Assembly: GCA_910577175.1 (NCBI GenBank)
Contig: CAJTLU010000005.1
Coordinates: 62,001-126,000 of the forward strand
Direction: 5' to 3'
Source: an uncultured Lachnospiraceae bacterium
GTDB taxonomy: Bacteria > Bacillota > Clostridia > Lachnospirales > Lachnospiraceae
Length of the DNA stretch: 64,000 nucleotides
The notes beneath the pieces were generated by a model. It was given only the letters and a program-made list of their open reading frames with translations. It was not told the DNA's origin and searched no databases. The translations under genes were made by a program, and so were the position numbers. Positions within the stretch are counted from its first letter, which is position 1. Each line of letters begins with the position of its first letter. Below, in pieces: positions 1 through 7,803 of this stretch.

Positions 1-671
1 GGCTGTGTTCCAAAGGCTATGTTGCGGCGGGAATCAATTACACCCTGCGCACCGCCAAAAACGACAAAAGCGTTTATTCGCAGTCCATGGAAATCAAAGC
101 AGCTATGCCAAAGGTCGTGGAGGAAGCCCAAAATCTCGGATACCATATTAACAGGATGGCAATATCCGGCGGCTCGGCAGGCGGTACGCTCGCTATGCTC
201 TATGCCTACAGAGATGCGGCAGATTCTCCCGTGCCGGTAAAAATGATGTTTGAGGCAGTCGGTCCCTCAAGCTTTTACAGAGCAGATTGGGGCGTTTACG
301 GACTGGACCGGGACACCGACGAAAGCAAAAAAGCAGCAGCAGGATTGTTTGGTATTATGCTCGGGGAGGAACTAGATGCGGATATTCTTGATACGCCGGA
401 CTATGATAAGCTCATCAAGCCGATTTCCGCATTTATGTGGATTGATGAAAACAGCGTGCCGAGTGTGATTGCCTACGGCGCCCACGACCGTGTATGTCCG
501 TTTGGGAGCGCTGCACATTTGGTAAATGCTTTGAAAGAAAATAATGTGGATTATCAGTATTTTGAAATGCCGCATTCGGGACACGGACTGCAAAATGACG
601 ACAAGATATACGGGCAGTATATGAATGCGGTGGAGGAATATCTCGATAAATATATGCCGGTGGAGGAATGA
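1..671 (+). CDS. alpha/beta hydrolase (esterase/lipase-like), 5'-truncated by window edge
   Basis: The reading frame is open from base 3, so the true start lies outside the window. The visible part begins with residues GYVAAGINYTLRT and continues to a stop at 669-671. The nucleophile elbow reads GGSAGG, the GxSxG motif of the alpha/beta hydrolase fold in hormone-sensitive-lipase-like esterases. A late Asp in GAHDRVCP and a His in PHSGHGL fit the remaining catalytic triad residues. The protein is probably a cytoplasmic carboxylesterase; the substrate cannot be read from sequence. An internal ATG at 87 is not the start, because conserved hydrolase sequence precedes it. This is one of the few plus-strand genes and converges with galM. 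Family assignment is secure, specificity is unknown. Confidence 0.85.
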   Translation, partial: LCSKGYVAAGINYTLRTAKNDKSVYSQSMEIKAAMPKVVEEAQNLGYHINRMAISGGSAGGTLAMLYAYRDAADSPVPVKMMFEAVGPSSFYRADWGVYGLDRDTDESKKAAAGLFGIMLGEELDADILDTPDYDKLIKPISAFMWIDENSVPSVIAYGAHDRVCPFGSAAHLVNALKENNVDYQYFEMPHSGHGLQNDDKIYGQYMNAVEEYLDKYMPVEE

Positions 672-716
672 AGCGCAGACAGCTAGTTTTCCTCCAGGCT
701 ACAACCAGACTGTAAA

Positions 717-788
717 CAAAATCCGAGGCGTATACCTCGGACTTTGTCTGCAATCTGACCGGGGCTGCCGCCGTCGGCGCCCCGTCTG
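717..788. terminator. intergenic hairpins between convergent esterase and galM
   Basis: A 7-bp stem, TCCGAGG (722-728) with CCTCGGA (735-741), is flanked by A- and T-rich bases. A second GC-rich hairpin spans about 757-788. They lie between two converging genes, so a bidirectional terminator is plausible, but the T-runs are weak. Confidence 0.35.
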
Positions 789-829
789 ACTAAAAGCCTG
801 CCTTATCTCACGCCCTTCCCGGCGCTCTC

Positions 830-1888
830 CTACTCTACCGTAAACTTATATACGGTAATCGACTCCGCCTCCTGGTACGCCTTCACGACCGGGGACTGGA
901 AGCCCTTGATATTCACTGCATCCGGGAAAAACTGCGTTTCAAAGCAGACGCCCGCACGCCTGCCGTAGGCACATCCGTCCTTTCCCTTTAAACCGTCCCG
1001 GATAAAATTGCCGGTATACAGCTGCATTCCCGGCAGACTCGTATACACCTCCATAACGCGACCGCTCTTTTTATCATAAAGCTCCGCGGCAAACTCCGCT
1101 TCCTCTCTGGTATTATTTAACGCATAATTGTGGTCATAGCCGCCTGCCTGACGAATCGGGGCATAATCCGCATCGATTCCCTCTCCTAACGGCTTGCGCA
1201 CCCTGAAATCCATCGGCGTACCGGTCACATCGGTCAGCTCGCCGGTCGGAATCAGCTTCGCATCCGTAATCGTAAACGCATCGGCATCTATCATAACCTC
1301 CTGGTCATAAATCGTACCACTGTCATGCCCTGCAAGATTAAAATACGAATGGTTCGTAAAATTCACAATCGTATCCTTATCAGAAACTGCCAGATACTCG
1401 ATGACCAGCTCATTTTCGTCTGTCAGTGTATACGTAACCGTAATGTCTAAATTTCCCGGAAAGCCCTGTTCCATATCCGGGCTGAGACGCGAAAACTCAA
1501 TGCTGAGTCCTCCCTCCTCCGTAAAGGTCTCCGCCTCGTACATATACTTGTCATAGCTTACGGAGCCGCCGTGCAGACAGTTCCCGTTGTCATTGTCCTC
1601 CACGCGGTACTCTTTCCCGTTAATCTCAAACCTTGCGCCGCCGATACGGTTGCCGCACCGCCCGATAAACGAGCCGAAAAACGTCGGATTCACCTCATAC
1701 TCCTGCAGGGTATCAAAGCCAAGCACAACATCCTCAAGCTTCCCGTCCTTATCCGGCACCCAGAGCTGTACAAGCACTGCACCGAAATCGGAAAACACAG
1801 CCTTCATGCCGTTCTTATTCTCCAGCGTATAGAGCGTCGCCTCTTCTCCTTTTGCGGTCTTTCCAAAACTTTTTGTCGTAATTCCCAT
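830..1888 (-). CDS. galM: galactose mutarotase (aldose 1-epimerase)
   Basis: 352 residues, the usual GalM length. The enzyme interconverts alpha and beta anomers of D-galactose or D-glucose in the cytoplasm, feeding the Leloir pathway. Visible family signatures are GRCGNRIGGARFEI near residue 75, the catalytic-His segment NHSYFNLAGH in the middle, and a late CFETQFFPDAVN that carries the catalytic Glu. The start at 1888 is preceded by a good ribosome site (AAGGAGA, 5 nt away). No other galactose gene is adjacent, so it appears monocistronic. It converges with the esterase, and upstream there is only a palindromic repeat element. Confidence 0.93.
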   Translation of the reverse strand: MGITTKSFGKTAKGEEATLYTLENKNGMKAVFSDFGAVLVQLWVPDKDGKLEDVVLGFDTLQEYEVNPTFFGSFIGRCGNRIGGARFEINGKEYRVEDNDNGNCLHGGSVSYDKYMYEAETFTEEGGLSIEFSRLSPDMEQGFPGNLDITVTYTLTDENELVIEYLAVSDKDTIVNFTNHSYFNLAGHDSGTIYDQEVMIDADAFTITDAKLIPTGELTDVTGTPMDFRVRKPLGEGIDADYAPIRQAGGYDHNYALNNTREEAEFAAELYDKKSGRVMEVYTSLPGMQLYTGNFIRDGLKGKDGCAYGRRAGVCFETQFFPDAVNIKGFQSPVVKAYQEAESITVYKFTVE

Positions 1889-1977
1889 ACCTTCTCCTTT
1901 CCCGGAGCCGGACCTTTGCCGCCCCGCATAAGCCTATGATACCGCAGGAGGGACGGGATGTCAAGAAGCGGAGCTTT

Positions 1978-2232
1978 CTTGAGTTTCCGCATTTTTTGCA
2001 TAAGCCTGAGCACGTCCCGGCCGCCGCCTGTTGTTCTGATTTTGCATTTGTCCGAAGGACCGCGGCTTTTAGCGGAACCGGAATCACCTCTTAGAGCTGT
2101 TTAGGCGCGAGGACGCCACCGAGCGGCTTAACAGCTCTCAGAGGAAGTCTGGTGAAGCGTTCGCGCTTGCAAAATCAGGATAACAGACGGCGACCGGAAC
2201 ATAACATGACATACAAAATACGGAAACTCAAG
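1978..2232. repeat. palindromic MITE-like element, copy A (full length, 255 bp)
   Basis: Begins CTTGAGTTTCCGCA and ends with the near-complement CGGAAACTCAAG. The whole element folds on itself: outer arms, an inner stem ending at ATTTTGCA/TGCAAAAT, and a central stem around TTAGAGCTG/CAGCTCT. Flanks GCGGAGCTTT (left) and GCGGAACTTT (right) look like a 10-bp target-site duplication with one mismatch. It fills most of the 407-base gap between galM and the SUKH-like gene. Nearly identical to copy C at 12507. Confidence 0.85.
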
Positions 2233-2295
2233 GCGGAACTTTCCCTCCCGAATACCGCCGCAATACAAAGAGAACCCATTACCTTTGTACATAAA

Positions 2296-2850
2296 TCAAG
2301 AGTAGCTGATTTTATCCTCTCCCCTTATTTTCTTATTTTTCCGTTCTTCCAGTTCTGCAATTTGGTTCAGTAAACAGTCTGAAAAAGTTCCCTCAATCGG
2401 CGTAGCTTCTCCTGTTGTATCATAATCAAGGAGAACAATCTTATTATCCTTATTAAAACAGAATATTTCATCACCATTTCCTATGATAGACAAAAACGGA
2501 ATAAAGCCGGTAAAGCCTTCCTTGTGCAACTCTTTTGTTTTCTCACGAATATCCAAAAAATCGGGGATTCCATTTGCAATTCCATAGACTATAATTCCAC
2601 GGCAAAACGACCAGAATGGACCTACATCATACTGTTTGGCTCTCGGCCATATCTCTTCCCGCACTTCCATATAAAGCCCCCCTAATGGGGACATGGTAAA
2701 TTCTCTAAAATCAGCAGGAAGAATTATCTGATACTGATTTTCAAAATTCTTTATATCCTGCTCTGATGGTTCATTTCCCATACAAGCTACAACTTGATAA
2801 GTCTGCTTATCATAATTATGGAAATAATCATAAACTTTTTCTAACGACAT
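2296..2850 (-). CDS. SMI1/KNR4 (SUKH) family protein
   Basis: 184 residues from the ATG at 2850, which has GGAGGTG upstream; the frame is open further upstream but that part overlaps the neighbouring gene and is not expected to be translated. The fold signature is ACMGNEPSEQDIKNFENQYQIILPADFREF, followed by a GG-containing segment and FIPFLSIIGNGDEIFCF, typical of SUKH superfamily proteins. In bacteria many are immunity proteins against polymorphic toxins. The 5' neighbour on the same strand is a membrane protein 32 bp away, and no toxin gene is visible nearby, so an orphan immunity role is only inferred. Confident on the family, not the role. Confidence 0.8.
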   Translation of the reverse strand: MSLEKVYDYFHNYDKQTYQVVACMGNEPSEQDIKNFENQYQIILPADFREFTMSPLGGLYMEVREEIWPRAKQYDVGPFWSFCRGIIVYGIANGIPDFLDIREKTKELHKEGFTGFIPFLSIIGNGDEIFCFNKDNKIVLLDYDTTGEATPIEGTFSDCLLNQIAELEERKNKKIRGEDKISYS

Positions 2851-2882
2851 TTGTTTGTCACCTCCGCACAATCCAACATCCT

Positions 2883-3596
2883 CTACACCAGAAGGAAAAA
2901 GAGCTGCAGCAGCAGAACCCCGCCCAGAATCATCGTCACAATCGCACATATCTTTGCAACAAAACGCCCCTCGTCCGACAGCTCCGGCTTCGCATACTGC
3001 CAGCGTCTTAAGAAGAAATGGGCTTTGTCCGGAAACAGGAAACCTGCCGCCCCCAAAACATAGCCTATCGTTCCAAGGAAAAGAAACAGCATGGAGCCTC
3101 TTGTCTCCGTTTCTCCCGAGGCAAGACGGCAGAAAACAGCGCTCCATGCGTCCTCCGAAAGCGGAGGCCGTTTCCCGTTTATACTAACCGTCACCTGCGG
3201 TCCACCCAAAAGAGGGCTGCCATCTGCACTCACCAACTGCTCTCCATTCCAGCCGGCTTCGATTACCGTCCCGCTCTGAAAGGCAATGCTTACCGGCCGG
3301 TACTTCCCGGCAACAGCCGGAGCAGTCCAGGTCAGTACGGCATTCGTCTCCCTGCCGTCCCGGAGCGCCTGAAAGCTCACGGTATCGCCCTCTCTTACCA
3401 TGCTGATTTCCGTCCCCCCGCCTTGATAGCAGTCAGAAGCGCTCCGGTACAGAAAGTCATCGCCCACATAGATTCCTTTTCTCAGATAAAGCAGACTGCT
3501 GATTACCACCAAAGCGAACCAGACTGGCACCGCAATCCATAAAAACTTCCTCCGTGCCGCTCTTTCCTGCTTTTCCATAAAATCCTCTTCCATCAT
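2883..3596 (-). CDS. predicted membrane protein of unknown function
   Basis: 237 residues from the ATGATG at 3596, preceded by GAGGAGGG. I do not recognise the family. A charged N-terminus leads into one membrane helix (about residues 17-37, WIAVPVWFALVVISSLLYL), then an extracytoplasmic beta-rich domain of about 130 residues. Two more hydrophobic helices follow near the C-terminus (MLFLFLGTIGYVLGAAGFLF and the last 25 residues). The layout of one helix, a globular domain and two helices resembles DUF3592-type proteins, but no motif proves it. It sits 32 bp upstream of the SUKH-like gene and is probably co-transcribed with it. Confidence 0.6.
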   Translation of the reverse strand: MMEEDFMEKQERAARRKFLWIAVPVWFALVVISSLLYLRKGIYVGDDFLYRSASDCYQGGGTEISMVREGDTVSFQALRDGRETNAVLTWTAPAVAGKYRPVSIAFQSGTVIEAGWNGEQLVSADGSPLLGGPQVTVSINGKRPPLSEDAWSAVFCRLASGETETRGSMLFLFLGTIGYVLGAAGFLFPDKAHFFLRRWQYAKPELSDEGRFVAKICAIVTMILGGVLLLQLFFLLV

Positions 3597-3685
3597 GCTA
3601 TACTCCCTCCTCTGAACCGGATTACATGACAACCTTTGTCTATATATTCCATTATACCGTCAACAACTGCGTAAATCAATGAAAT

Positions 3686-3773
3686 CTTAAGTCCGGCGCA
3701 GCGTTGCGCCTGCAAAATAAGCTACTGCACAGACTCCTGAATACAAAGGGTATACAACATACAGAAACTTAAG
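3686..3773. repeat. half copy of the palindromic MITE-like element
   Basis: Contains only the right half of the family: AAGTCCGG, a small GGCGCA/TGCGCC hairpin, TGCAAAATAAG, then ACAGAAACTTAAG. The missing left arm is replaced by a short CTTAAG that pairs with the right end. This suggests a deletion derivative. Confidence 0.65.
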
Positions 3774-3794
3774 ATGACGCGGCTGTGCGGCAGC

Positions 3795-4004
3795 TCACTC
3801 CACCGGCCAGAACAGTTCGTCTAATGTTTTGTTTAATGCCTTACAGATATCGATGCACAGGCTGATGCTCGGATTATAGTTTCCTGCCTCAATCAGTCCG
3901 ATGGTCTGCCTCGCAACACCGATTTTCTCCGCAAGCTGCTCCTGCGTTAAGTCGCACTCCACACGTGCTATCTTCATCCGCTTATTCTTCATCGCCATCC
4001 GCAC
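3795..4004 (-). CDS. Xre-family helix-turn-helix transcriptional regulator
   Basis: About 66-69 residues, essentially one HTH_3 domain: MKIARVECDLTQEQLAEKIGVARQTIGLIEAGNYNPSISLCIDICKALNKTLDELFW. Recognition-helix residues VARQTIGLIE match small dimeric Xre repressors. The start overlaps the end of the upstream membrane-protein gene by about 20 bases, so the two are translationally coupled; several Met codons (MRMAMKNKRM) leave the exact start open. Small Xre regulators of this form, paired with a multi-helix membrane protein, are common in Clostridia. The usual inference is that the pair senses or adjusts something at the membrane. Confidence 0.85.
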   Translation of the reverse strand: MRMAMKNKRMKIARVECDLTQEQLAEKIGVARQTIGLIEAGNYNPSISLCIDICKALNKTLDELFWPVE

Positions 4005-4677
4005 CTTCCAGACGCTTATCTGCGCGCTTTTCTGATTTCCTGATGAAACTGCTCATAGCAAAATAGTAGAGAATACCCCAGCCTGCCCCCATTCCGAGCA
4101 TATACAGAAGCCCTTCCGCATGGAACGCGCCGCCATGGTAAAACTCAGGAAACCCCGACAGAATACCAAACATGGCAGCTCCTATAATAACCGAAACAAG
4201 AAAGTTCTTCTTTCCTCCCTTTTCCTGCTTCTTGACGCTCCGGACCAGCCAGCCCTGCCTTATGGAGGCAATCGTTATGACAAGCCCCGGAAGCAGCCAT
4301 GCCGCCATATAAGGAAGCGCCCACCAGAAGTAGTCCTTCACTGCGTAAATATAAAGCAGCTCGCCTACAATCAGCAGCCAGAAATCAATCATAAAAGCCT
4401 TTGACAGCACCGCCCGGTGTATCTCCAAAAGCGCCTCGTCCTTTTTCCGCACCAAAAGAATTCCTTTCCCGATTTCCTGCACAAAGAAATAGCCCCCGCT
4501 TGCCAGAAGACACAACAGCTCCAGCACGTATACCTGAAACGGCAGCCGGCAGACAAGCTTGACGATTAAGGATATCACAAGCAGCGGCGTAATCACATAA
4601 AACATTTTCGCAGCCAATACATTACTTTCTTTCTCAATCCTCTCATCCGGCCTTCTTCTTTCCTTTTTTCTAATCAT
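3982..4677 (-). CDS. multi-pass membrane protein paired with Xre regulator
   Basis: 231 residues from the ATG at 4677 (GGAGGTG upstream). Six hydrophobic segments are visible: FYVITPLLVISLIVKLV, VYVLELLCLLASGGYFF, MIDFWLLIVGELLYIYAV, YMAAWLLPGLVITIAS, FLVSVIIGAAMFGILSG and LLYMLGMGAGWGILYYF. The soluble tails are charged. It resembles the DUF6773-type proteins annotated next to HTH genes in Lachnospiraceae, but I could not verify that family. It overlaps the Xre gene. The promoter region holds a 28-bp dyad shared with the WYL-regulator promoter at 7333. Confidence 0.7.
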   Translation of the reverse strand: MIRKKERRRPDERIEKESNVLAAKMFYVITPLLVISLIVKLVCRLPFQVYVLELLCLLASGGYFFVQEIGKGILLVRKKDEALLEIHRAVLSKAFMIDFWLLIVGELLYIYAVKDYFWWALPYMAAWLLPGLVITIASIRQGWLVRSVKKQEKGGKKNFLVSVIIGAAMFGILSGFPEFYHGGAFHAEGLLYMLGMGAGWGILYYFAMSSFIRKSEKRADKRLEGADGDEE

Positions 4678-4699
4678 GCTCCTGCACCTCCAAGAGAAT

Positions 4700-4750
4700 T
4701 TATTCGCGCGAAGGCAAAGTGAGGATAGTGCAAATATATTGGCACTATCC
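4700..4750. repeat. 51-bp repeat (inverted copy at 7333-7384) containing an operator-like dyad
   Basis: Runs from TTATTCGCGCGAA through AAGTGAGGATAGTGC to GGCACTATCC. Bases 4723-4750 form a dyad, GGATAGTGC with GCACTATCC around an AT-rich centre, and TTCGCGCGAA is itself a 10-bp palindrome. An inverted copy with few changes lies in front of the WYL regulator, so the two copies bracket the AlkZ-related/DUF3795/WYL segment. It is either a shared operator or a pair of mobile-element scars. Confidence 0.6.
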
Positions 4751-4764
4751 AAGCGTGCCCGCGG

Positions 4765-4849
4765 AGTCAAATACCCCGCCCCTCTGGGGCGGACAAGCGA
4801 AAGAGAAGCTAAGTCATACCTCGTAGCTTTCGCTGCAGGGTATTTGACT
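4765..4849. repeat. 85-bp palindromic element with 12-bp terminal inverted repeats
   Basis: Ends are AGTCAAATACCC and GGGTATTTGACT, exact complements. Inside are two further hairpins, CGCCCC/GGGGCG and AGCGAAAG/CTTTCGCT, giving a three-way-junction shape. It looks like a small non-autonomous mobile element or a structured terminator for the gene ending at 4948, since TTTTTATT follows on the plus strand. Unrelated in sequence to the 250-bp family. Confidence 0.6.
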
Positions 4850-4947
4850 TTTTATTACAGGTACAGTATAGCACACGTTTTGCCAAAGTGCAATATATAA
4901 ATTGCATTTTGGCACTAATTATTTTCTCTATGCAATTTTTCAATGTC

Positions 4948-6051
4948 TTATTGCTTTTCTTCAAGCGTAGCTCCCATAAACCGCTCCGCTCCCTTCCCGA
5001 AGTTCAGCTCCCGTACCGCCTGGGCAATTTCCTCTTTCCTTGTCTCTGCCCCCGGCAGGTCGCATACAATATCGTTGATATCAAACGGGCCGTTTCTGAC
5101 ATGCCCTACGCTGGCGCCGTAGAACTCCCCATCAATCAACAGATAGTGCAAAAGCGCATGGTCATACGGCAGGTTCTCGTAAAGCGGCTTAAACTTCTCT
5201 TTCAATATATGCTCATTTGACTTCGCTAAAAAATCATTCTGGTGCAGCGCATATACAAAATGAAGCGGAACCGGTACATAGGTTTCCAGAAGCGCCGCAT
5301 CGCTTTTCAAGAGAAATCCGCCCTCATGCTCCACAAAAGCGCCCTCTGCAACAAGCTCTGCCGCCGCTGCCTTTATCTCCTTTTCCGGCAGCCGGTAAAA
5401 CGATTTTGCCATTGCCGTATCAAACAGCACATGGCGGTACGCAAACCTTTGCAGTACCTCCTTCAAAGCCGCCTTACGGCTATAACGCTCCAGATTACAC
5501 TCCGGAAACATCTCCGGGAAGGTATACCAGCCCCTGTCCCATTCCCCGTCGTACTGGTCCTCGTAAATCAGGAATGCCTCCTGCAGCCGGTGAAGCACCG
5601 GGGTAATCTCCTTTACAAGCAGCCCTGTTTCTTCTTTGATTTGCTGGATGGTAAGCGGCCCGGCATGTTCAATCAGGTCAAGAATCCGCTGGCTCGTTTC
5701 TGTCGGCCTTGTCAGGGGCTTCCGGTAAAGTCCGGCAAAAAGCTCCAGCTCGGACGGCATAATCCAGCCTAAGTTTCCTCCCGCGAACCTTCCTTTTATC
5801 AATTTCCTCTCCACCTGCCGCACGCGGTTAAACTCCTTATCGTCAAACGCCGCACGGAACACAAGCACCGGCGGCTCGCCGAACCCGTTCCAGTAAATGT
5901 TCTGCCCCGGCTGTGTATCCCGGTACAGCTCTATGTATTCCGCCTCGTCTGCCTTACGTGTAAAAAACTGCCGCTCCATACGCAGGGAAACTATCTTCTC
6001 CGGCTCCACAGACATTCCTCCTTCTACGATTCTTCTCTCCATTTCCTGCAC
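4948..6051 (-). CDS. AlkZ-related winged-helix protein
   Basis: About 364-367 residues; candidate starts are the GTG at 6051 and the ATG at 6042, neither with a strong ribosome site, and the gene overlaps the end of its upstream neighbour. The central part (QRILDLIEHAGPLTIQQIKEETGLLVKEITPVLHRLQEAFLIYEDQYDGEWDRGWYTFPEMFP) is a winged-helix module like those of the YcaQ/AlkZ family of DNA glycosylases. Family members elsewhere unhook interstrand crosslinks or remove alkylated bases. I do not see the canonical QxQ active-site motif, so glycosylase activity is doubtful. It sits between a DUF3795-like gene and a WYL regulator, a grouping that suggests a DNA-damage or nucleic-acid-sensing role. Confidence 0.6.
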   Translation of the reverse strand: MQEMERRIVEGGMSVEPEKIVSLRMERQFFTRKADEAEYIELYRDTQPGQNIYWNGFGEPPVLVFRAAFDDKEFNRVRQVERKLIKGRFAGGNLGWIMPSELELFAGLYRKPLTRPTETSQRILDLIEHAGPLTIQQIKEETGLLVKEITPVLHRLQEAFLIYEDQYDGEWDRGWYTFPEMFPECNLERYSRKAALKEVLQRFAYRHVLFDTAMAKSFYRLPEKEIKAAAAELVAEGAFVEHEGGFLLKSDAALLETYVPVPLHFVYALHQNDFLAKSNEHILKEKFKPLYENLPYDHALLHYLLIDGEFYGASVGHVRNGPFDINDIVCDLPGAETRKEEIAQAVRELNFGKGAERFMGATLEEKQ

Positions 6052-6293
6052 TGCTCGATTCTCTTTCCCGGCGGGTTATCCCCATGCTCCGGGTCTTCCG
6101 AATAGTCTTTCAAAAGCTTACAGGGAAACTCCGAACACTCTCCACAGTGACCGAAGCCCTTCTTCTGGCAGCATCCCGCTACCGGGCATTCTCCATGAAA
6201 CGGTACGCCGCTTGTCTCAATACAGCCTCCGCAGTTACATGGCTCCTTAAATTCACATCCTGTACAATGTAGTCCGCAACGCGAATCAATCAT
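6024..6293 (-). CDS. small Cys-rich DUF3795-like protein
   Basis: 89 residues from the ATG at 6293 (AAGGAAGG upstream). Twelve cysteines are arranged as CGLHCTGCEF, CNCGGCIE, CPVAGCCQKKGFGHCGEC and FPCKLL, matching the DUF3795 pattern of short zinc- or iron-sulfur-binding proteins. The C-terminus WRE is also typical. The biochemical function of the family is not established. It overlaps the downstream AlkZ-related gene by about 20-28 bases, so the two are translationally coupled. Confidence 0.75.
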   Translation of the reverse strand: MIDSRCGLHCTGCEFKEPCNCGGCIETSGVPFHGECPVAGCCQKKGFGHCGECSEFPCKLLKDYSEDPEHGDNPPGKRIEQCRKWREES

Positions 6294-6404
6294 ACGAATA
6301 CCTTCCTTTCCGCAGGGAACTCCTGCCTTTCTTTTTTCGTTTTTATCATAACAAACAAAACACGACATCTGTATGTCATATTGACCGGATTAATTCACAT
6401 TGAT

Positions 6405-7313
6405 TTACCTTTCCTTCTCCTCTCCCTCATACTGCCTGAGCGCCTTTTTCAGCTCCGCTGCAAACAGCGCCCGGAACTCCTCTGGTGCAATAACCTGCAC
6501 CCTGCTGCCGAAGCTAAGGAACCAGTCCATTGCCTTTTCATAGGAGGAAAATCCCCATTCAGCAGAAAGCCGTCCGTCCTCCTTCACCTGATAGCTGCCC
6601 GGACCGTACTCCTCTACAAGCCGGTATGCCTCGCCCGGCTCATAGAGCGCAGTTATCACGATGTCATCTGTCATATTCTGCCCGAACCGGAGCTTTCCGG
6701 CAGGAATCTCCCGCGGCTTAAACTCTGCCTCTGTCAGCTGCAGCTCCCAGAGACGGTTCAGCTTATACAGACGAAAATCCTCCCTTGCGGGACAATATCC
6801 GAATATATACCATGCCGACCACTGGAAAACCAGACGCATCGGCTCCACCAGCTTGTCCTCCTCGCCCCGTTTGTAATAATAGTGAAAGCGGACGCATCGG
6901 TTCTCCCGGATTGCATCGTTCAGCAGTTCTATTTTCCGGGAAAGGCTGTCCTTATAAAACGAAGACAGATCAATCATCATATGCTCGGTTCCGGAAACAG
7001 CGCCGAGTTTTTCACTAAGAAGCATATGCCTGTGACTCCCGGAAACACTATCCAGTGACTTTAAGCCGACCAAAACCGCCTCCAGCTCCTCCTTCGTAAA
7101 AACAGTGGTATCAAGATGGAACCCCTCCATAATCCGGATACCACCGTCCGCCCCACGGGCTGTAACAAGCGGAATCCCCGCCCGGCAAAGTTCCTCAACA
7201 TCCCGTTGGATAGTACGGCACGATACCTCAAACTTTTCCGCAAGATACGGCGCCGTCACCTTCCCCTTCTGCTGCAAAATTGTAATAATTCCGATTAAAC
7301 GGCTTATCTTCAT
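6405..7313 (-). CDS. WYL-domain transcriptional regulator (DeoR-type HTH)
   Basis: 302 residues from the ATG at 7313 (GGAGAGG upstream). Residues 1-60 are an HTH_11 domain: RLIGIITILQQKGKVTAPYLAEKFEVSCRTIQRDVEELCRAGIPL. The middle carries the WYL core around RFHYYYKRGE...VEPMRLVFQWSAWYIFGYCPAREDFRLYKLNRLWEL, followed by a WCX-type C-terminal wing. WYL proteins bind nucleic-acid-derived ligands and often control DNA repair, defence or stress genes. The downstream DUF3795-like and AlkZ-related genes are likely targets. The promoter carries a copy of the dyad repeat, suggesting autoregulation. Confidence 0.9.
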   Translation of the reverse strand: MKISRLIGIITILQQKGKVTAPYLAEKFEVSCRTIQRDVEELCRAGIPLVTARGADGGIRIMEGFHLDTTVFTKEELEAVLVGLKSLDSVSGSHRHMLLSEKLGAVSGTEHMMIDLSSFYKDSLSRKIELLNDAIRENRCVRFHYYYKRGEEDKLVEPMRLVFQWSAWYIFGYCPAREDFRLYKLNRLWELQLTEAEFKPREIPAGKLRFGQNMTDDIVITALYEPGEAYRLVEEYGPGSYQVKEDGRLSAEWGFSSYEKAMDWFLSFGSRVQVIAPEEFRALFAAELKKALRQYEGEEKER

Positions 7314-7332
7314 CGTAGCCTCTCCTGCTCCC

Positions 7333-7384
7333 GGATAGTGCAAATATATTTACACGATCCTCACTTTGCCTTCGCGCGAATAAA
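7333..7384. repeat. inverted copy of the 51-bp dyad repeat in the WYL promoter
   Basis: Reverse complement of the repeat at 4700-4750 with about four changes. The dyad occupies 7333-7360, beginning 19 bp upstream of the WYL start codon, a sensible place for an autoregulatory operator. The extra arm TTCGCGCGAA lies at 7373-7382. Confidence 0.6.
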
Positions 7385-7452
7385 AAGAGCTCCTTATCCG
7401 CCAAAGAAGCTCCGCTTTCATACGGACGCAGCTTTTTCGATAAGGAACTCTT
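7385..7452 (-). terminator. rho-independent terminator of the 85-aa gene
   Basis: On the minus strand AAGAGTTCCTTATC pairs with GATAAGGAGCTCTT across a 40-nt loop that holds its own small hairpin, then TTTTTATT follows. It directly follows the stop at 7465. Confidence 0.65.
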
Positions 7453-7464
7453 GCCGCTTCTGCT

Positions 7465-7722
7465 CTATTCGAGACAGCTCTTAAGCTTTTCCAGCAGCCT
7501 CTCCGCCCCTGTCTTATCCAGACCTGTAAACTCACATACCTTCTCTACCGCAGCAATCTTCTTTCCTGCCTCCAGAAGCTTTAAGACTTCCTTCCGCTTA
7601 TCCTCCGGAATCTTCTCCACCAGATCGTCCAGATTATCGGAAATTGCGTCCATCACTTTCTCTGCCGCGCCATCCTCAATCTGTTCTTTTGCCTTATCTA
7701 ACAAATTATCCAGTAAGCCCAT
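7465..7722 (-). CDS. small acidic protein with an L7/L12 C-terminal-like segment
   Basis: 85 residues, no signal or membrane segment. The N-terminal half is an amphipathic, acidic helical stretch (MGLLDNLLDKAKEQIEDGAA...). The C-terminal part EAGKKIAAVEKVCEFTGLDKTGAERLLEKL resembles the helix-turn-helix motif of ribosomal protein L7/L12 (KIxVIKxVRExTGLGLKEAK). That resemblance is seen in many small Clostridial proteins of unknown role. The start is supported by AAGGGAGAAAA upstream. The gene stands alone, between the WYL regulator and a MITE-like element. Confidence 0.6.
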   Translation of the reverse strand: MGLLDNLLDKAKEQIEDGAAEKVMDAISDNLDDLVEKIPEDKRKEVLKLLEAGKKIAAVEKVCEFTGLDKTGAERLLEKLKSCLE

Positions 7723-7803
7723 TTTTCTCCCTTTCTTTTTTCTACTTATCTTTTCTTAACATTATAAAACGTTTTTCCGATAAAGTCAATCACAGATGCC
7801 TTT

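Noticed and set aside
1978..2232. Possibility that the recurrent palindromes form a CRISPR array or tandem repeats
   Set aside because: Copies are single, kilobases apart and about 250 bp long, with no spacer-repeat periodicity and no cas genes in the window.
2851..3147. Upstream in-frame extension of the SUKH-like gene
   Set aside because: It would overlap the membrane-protein gene, and the ATG at 2850 has an ideal ribosome site right before the conserved domain.
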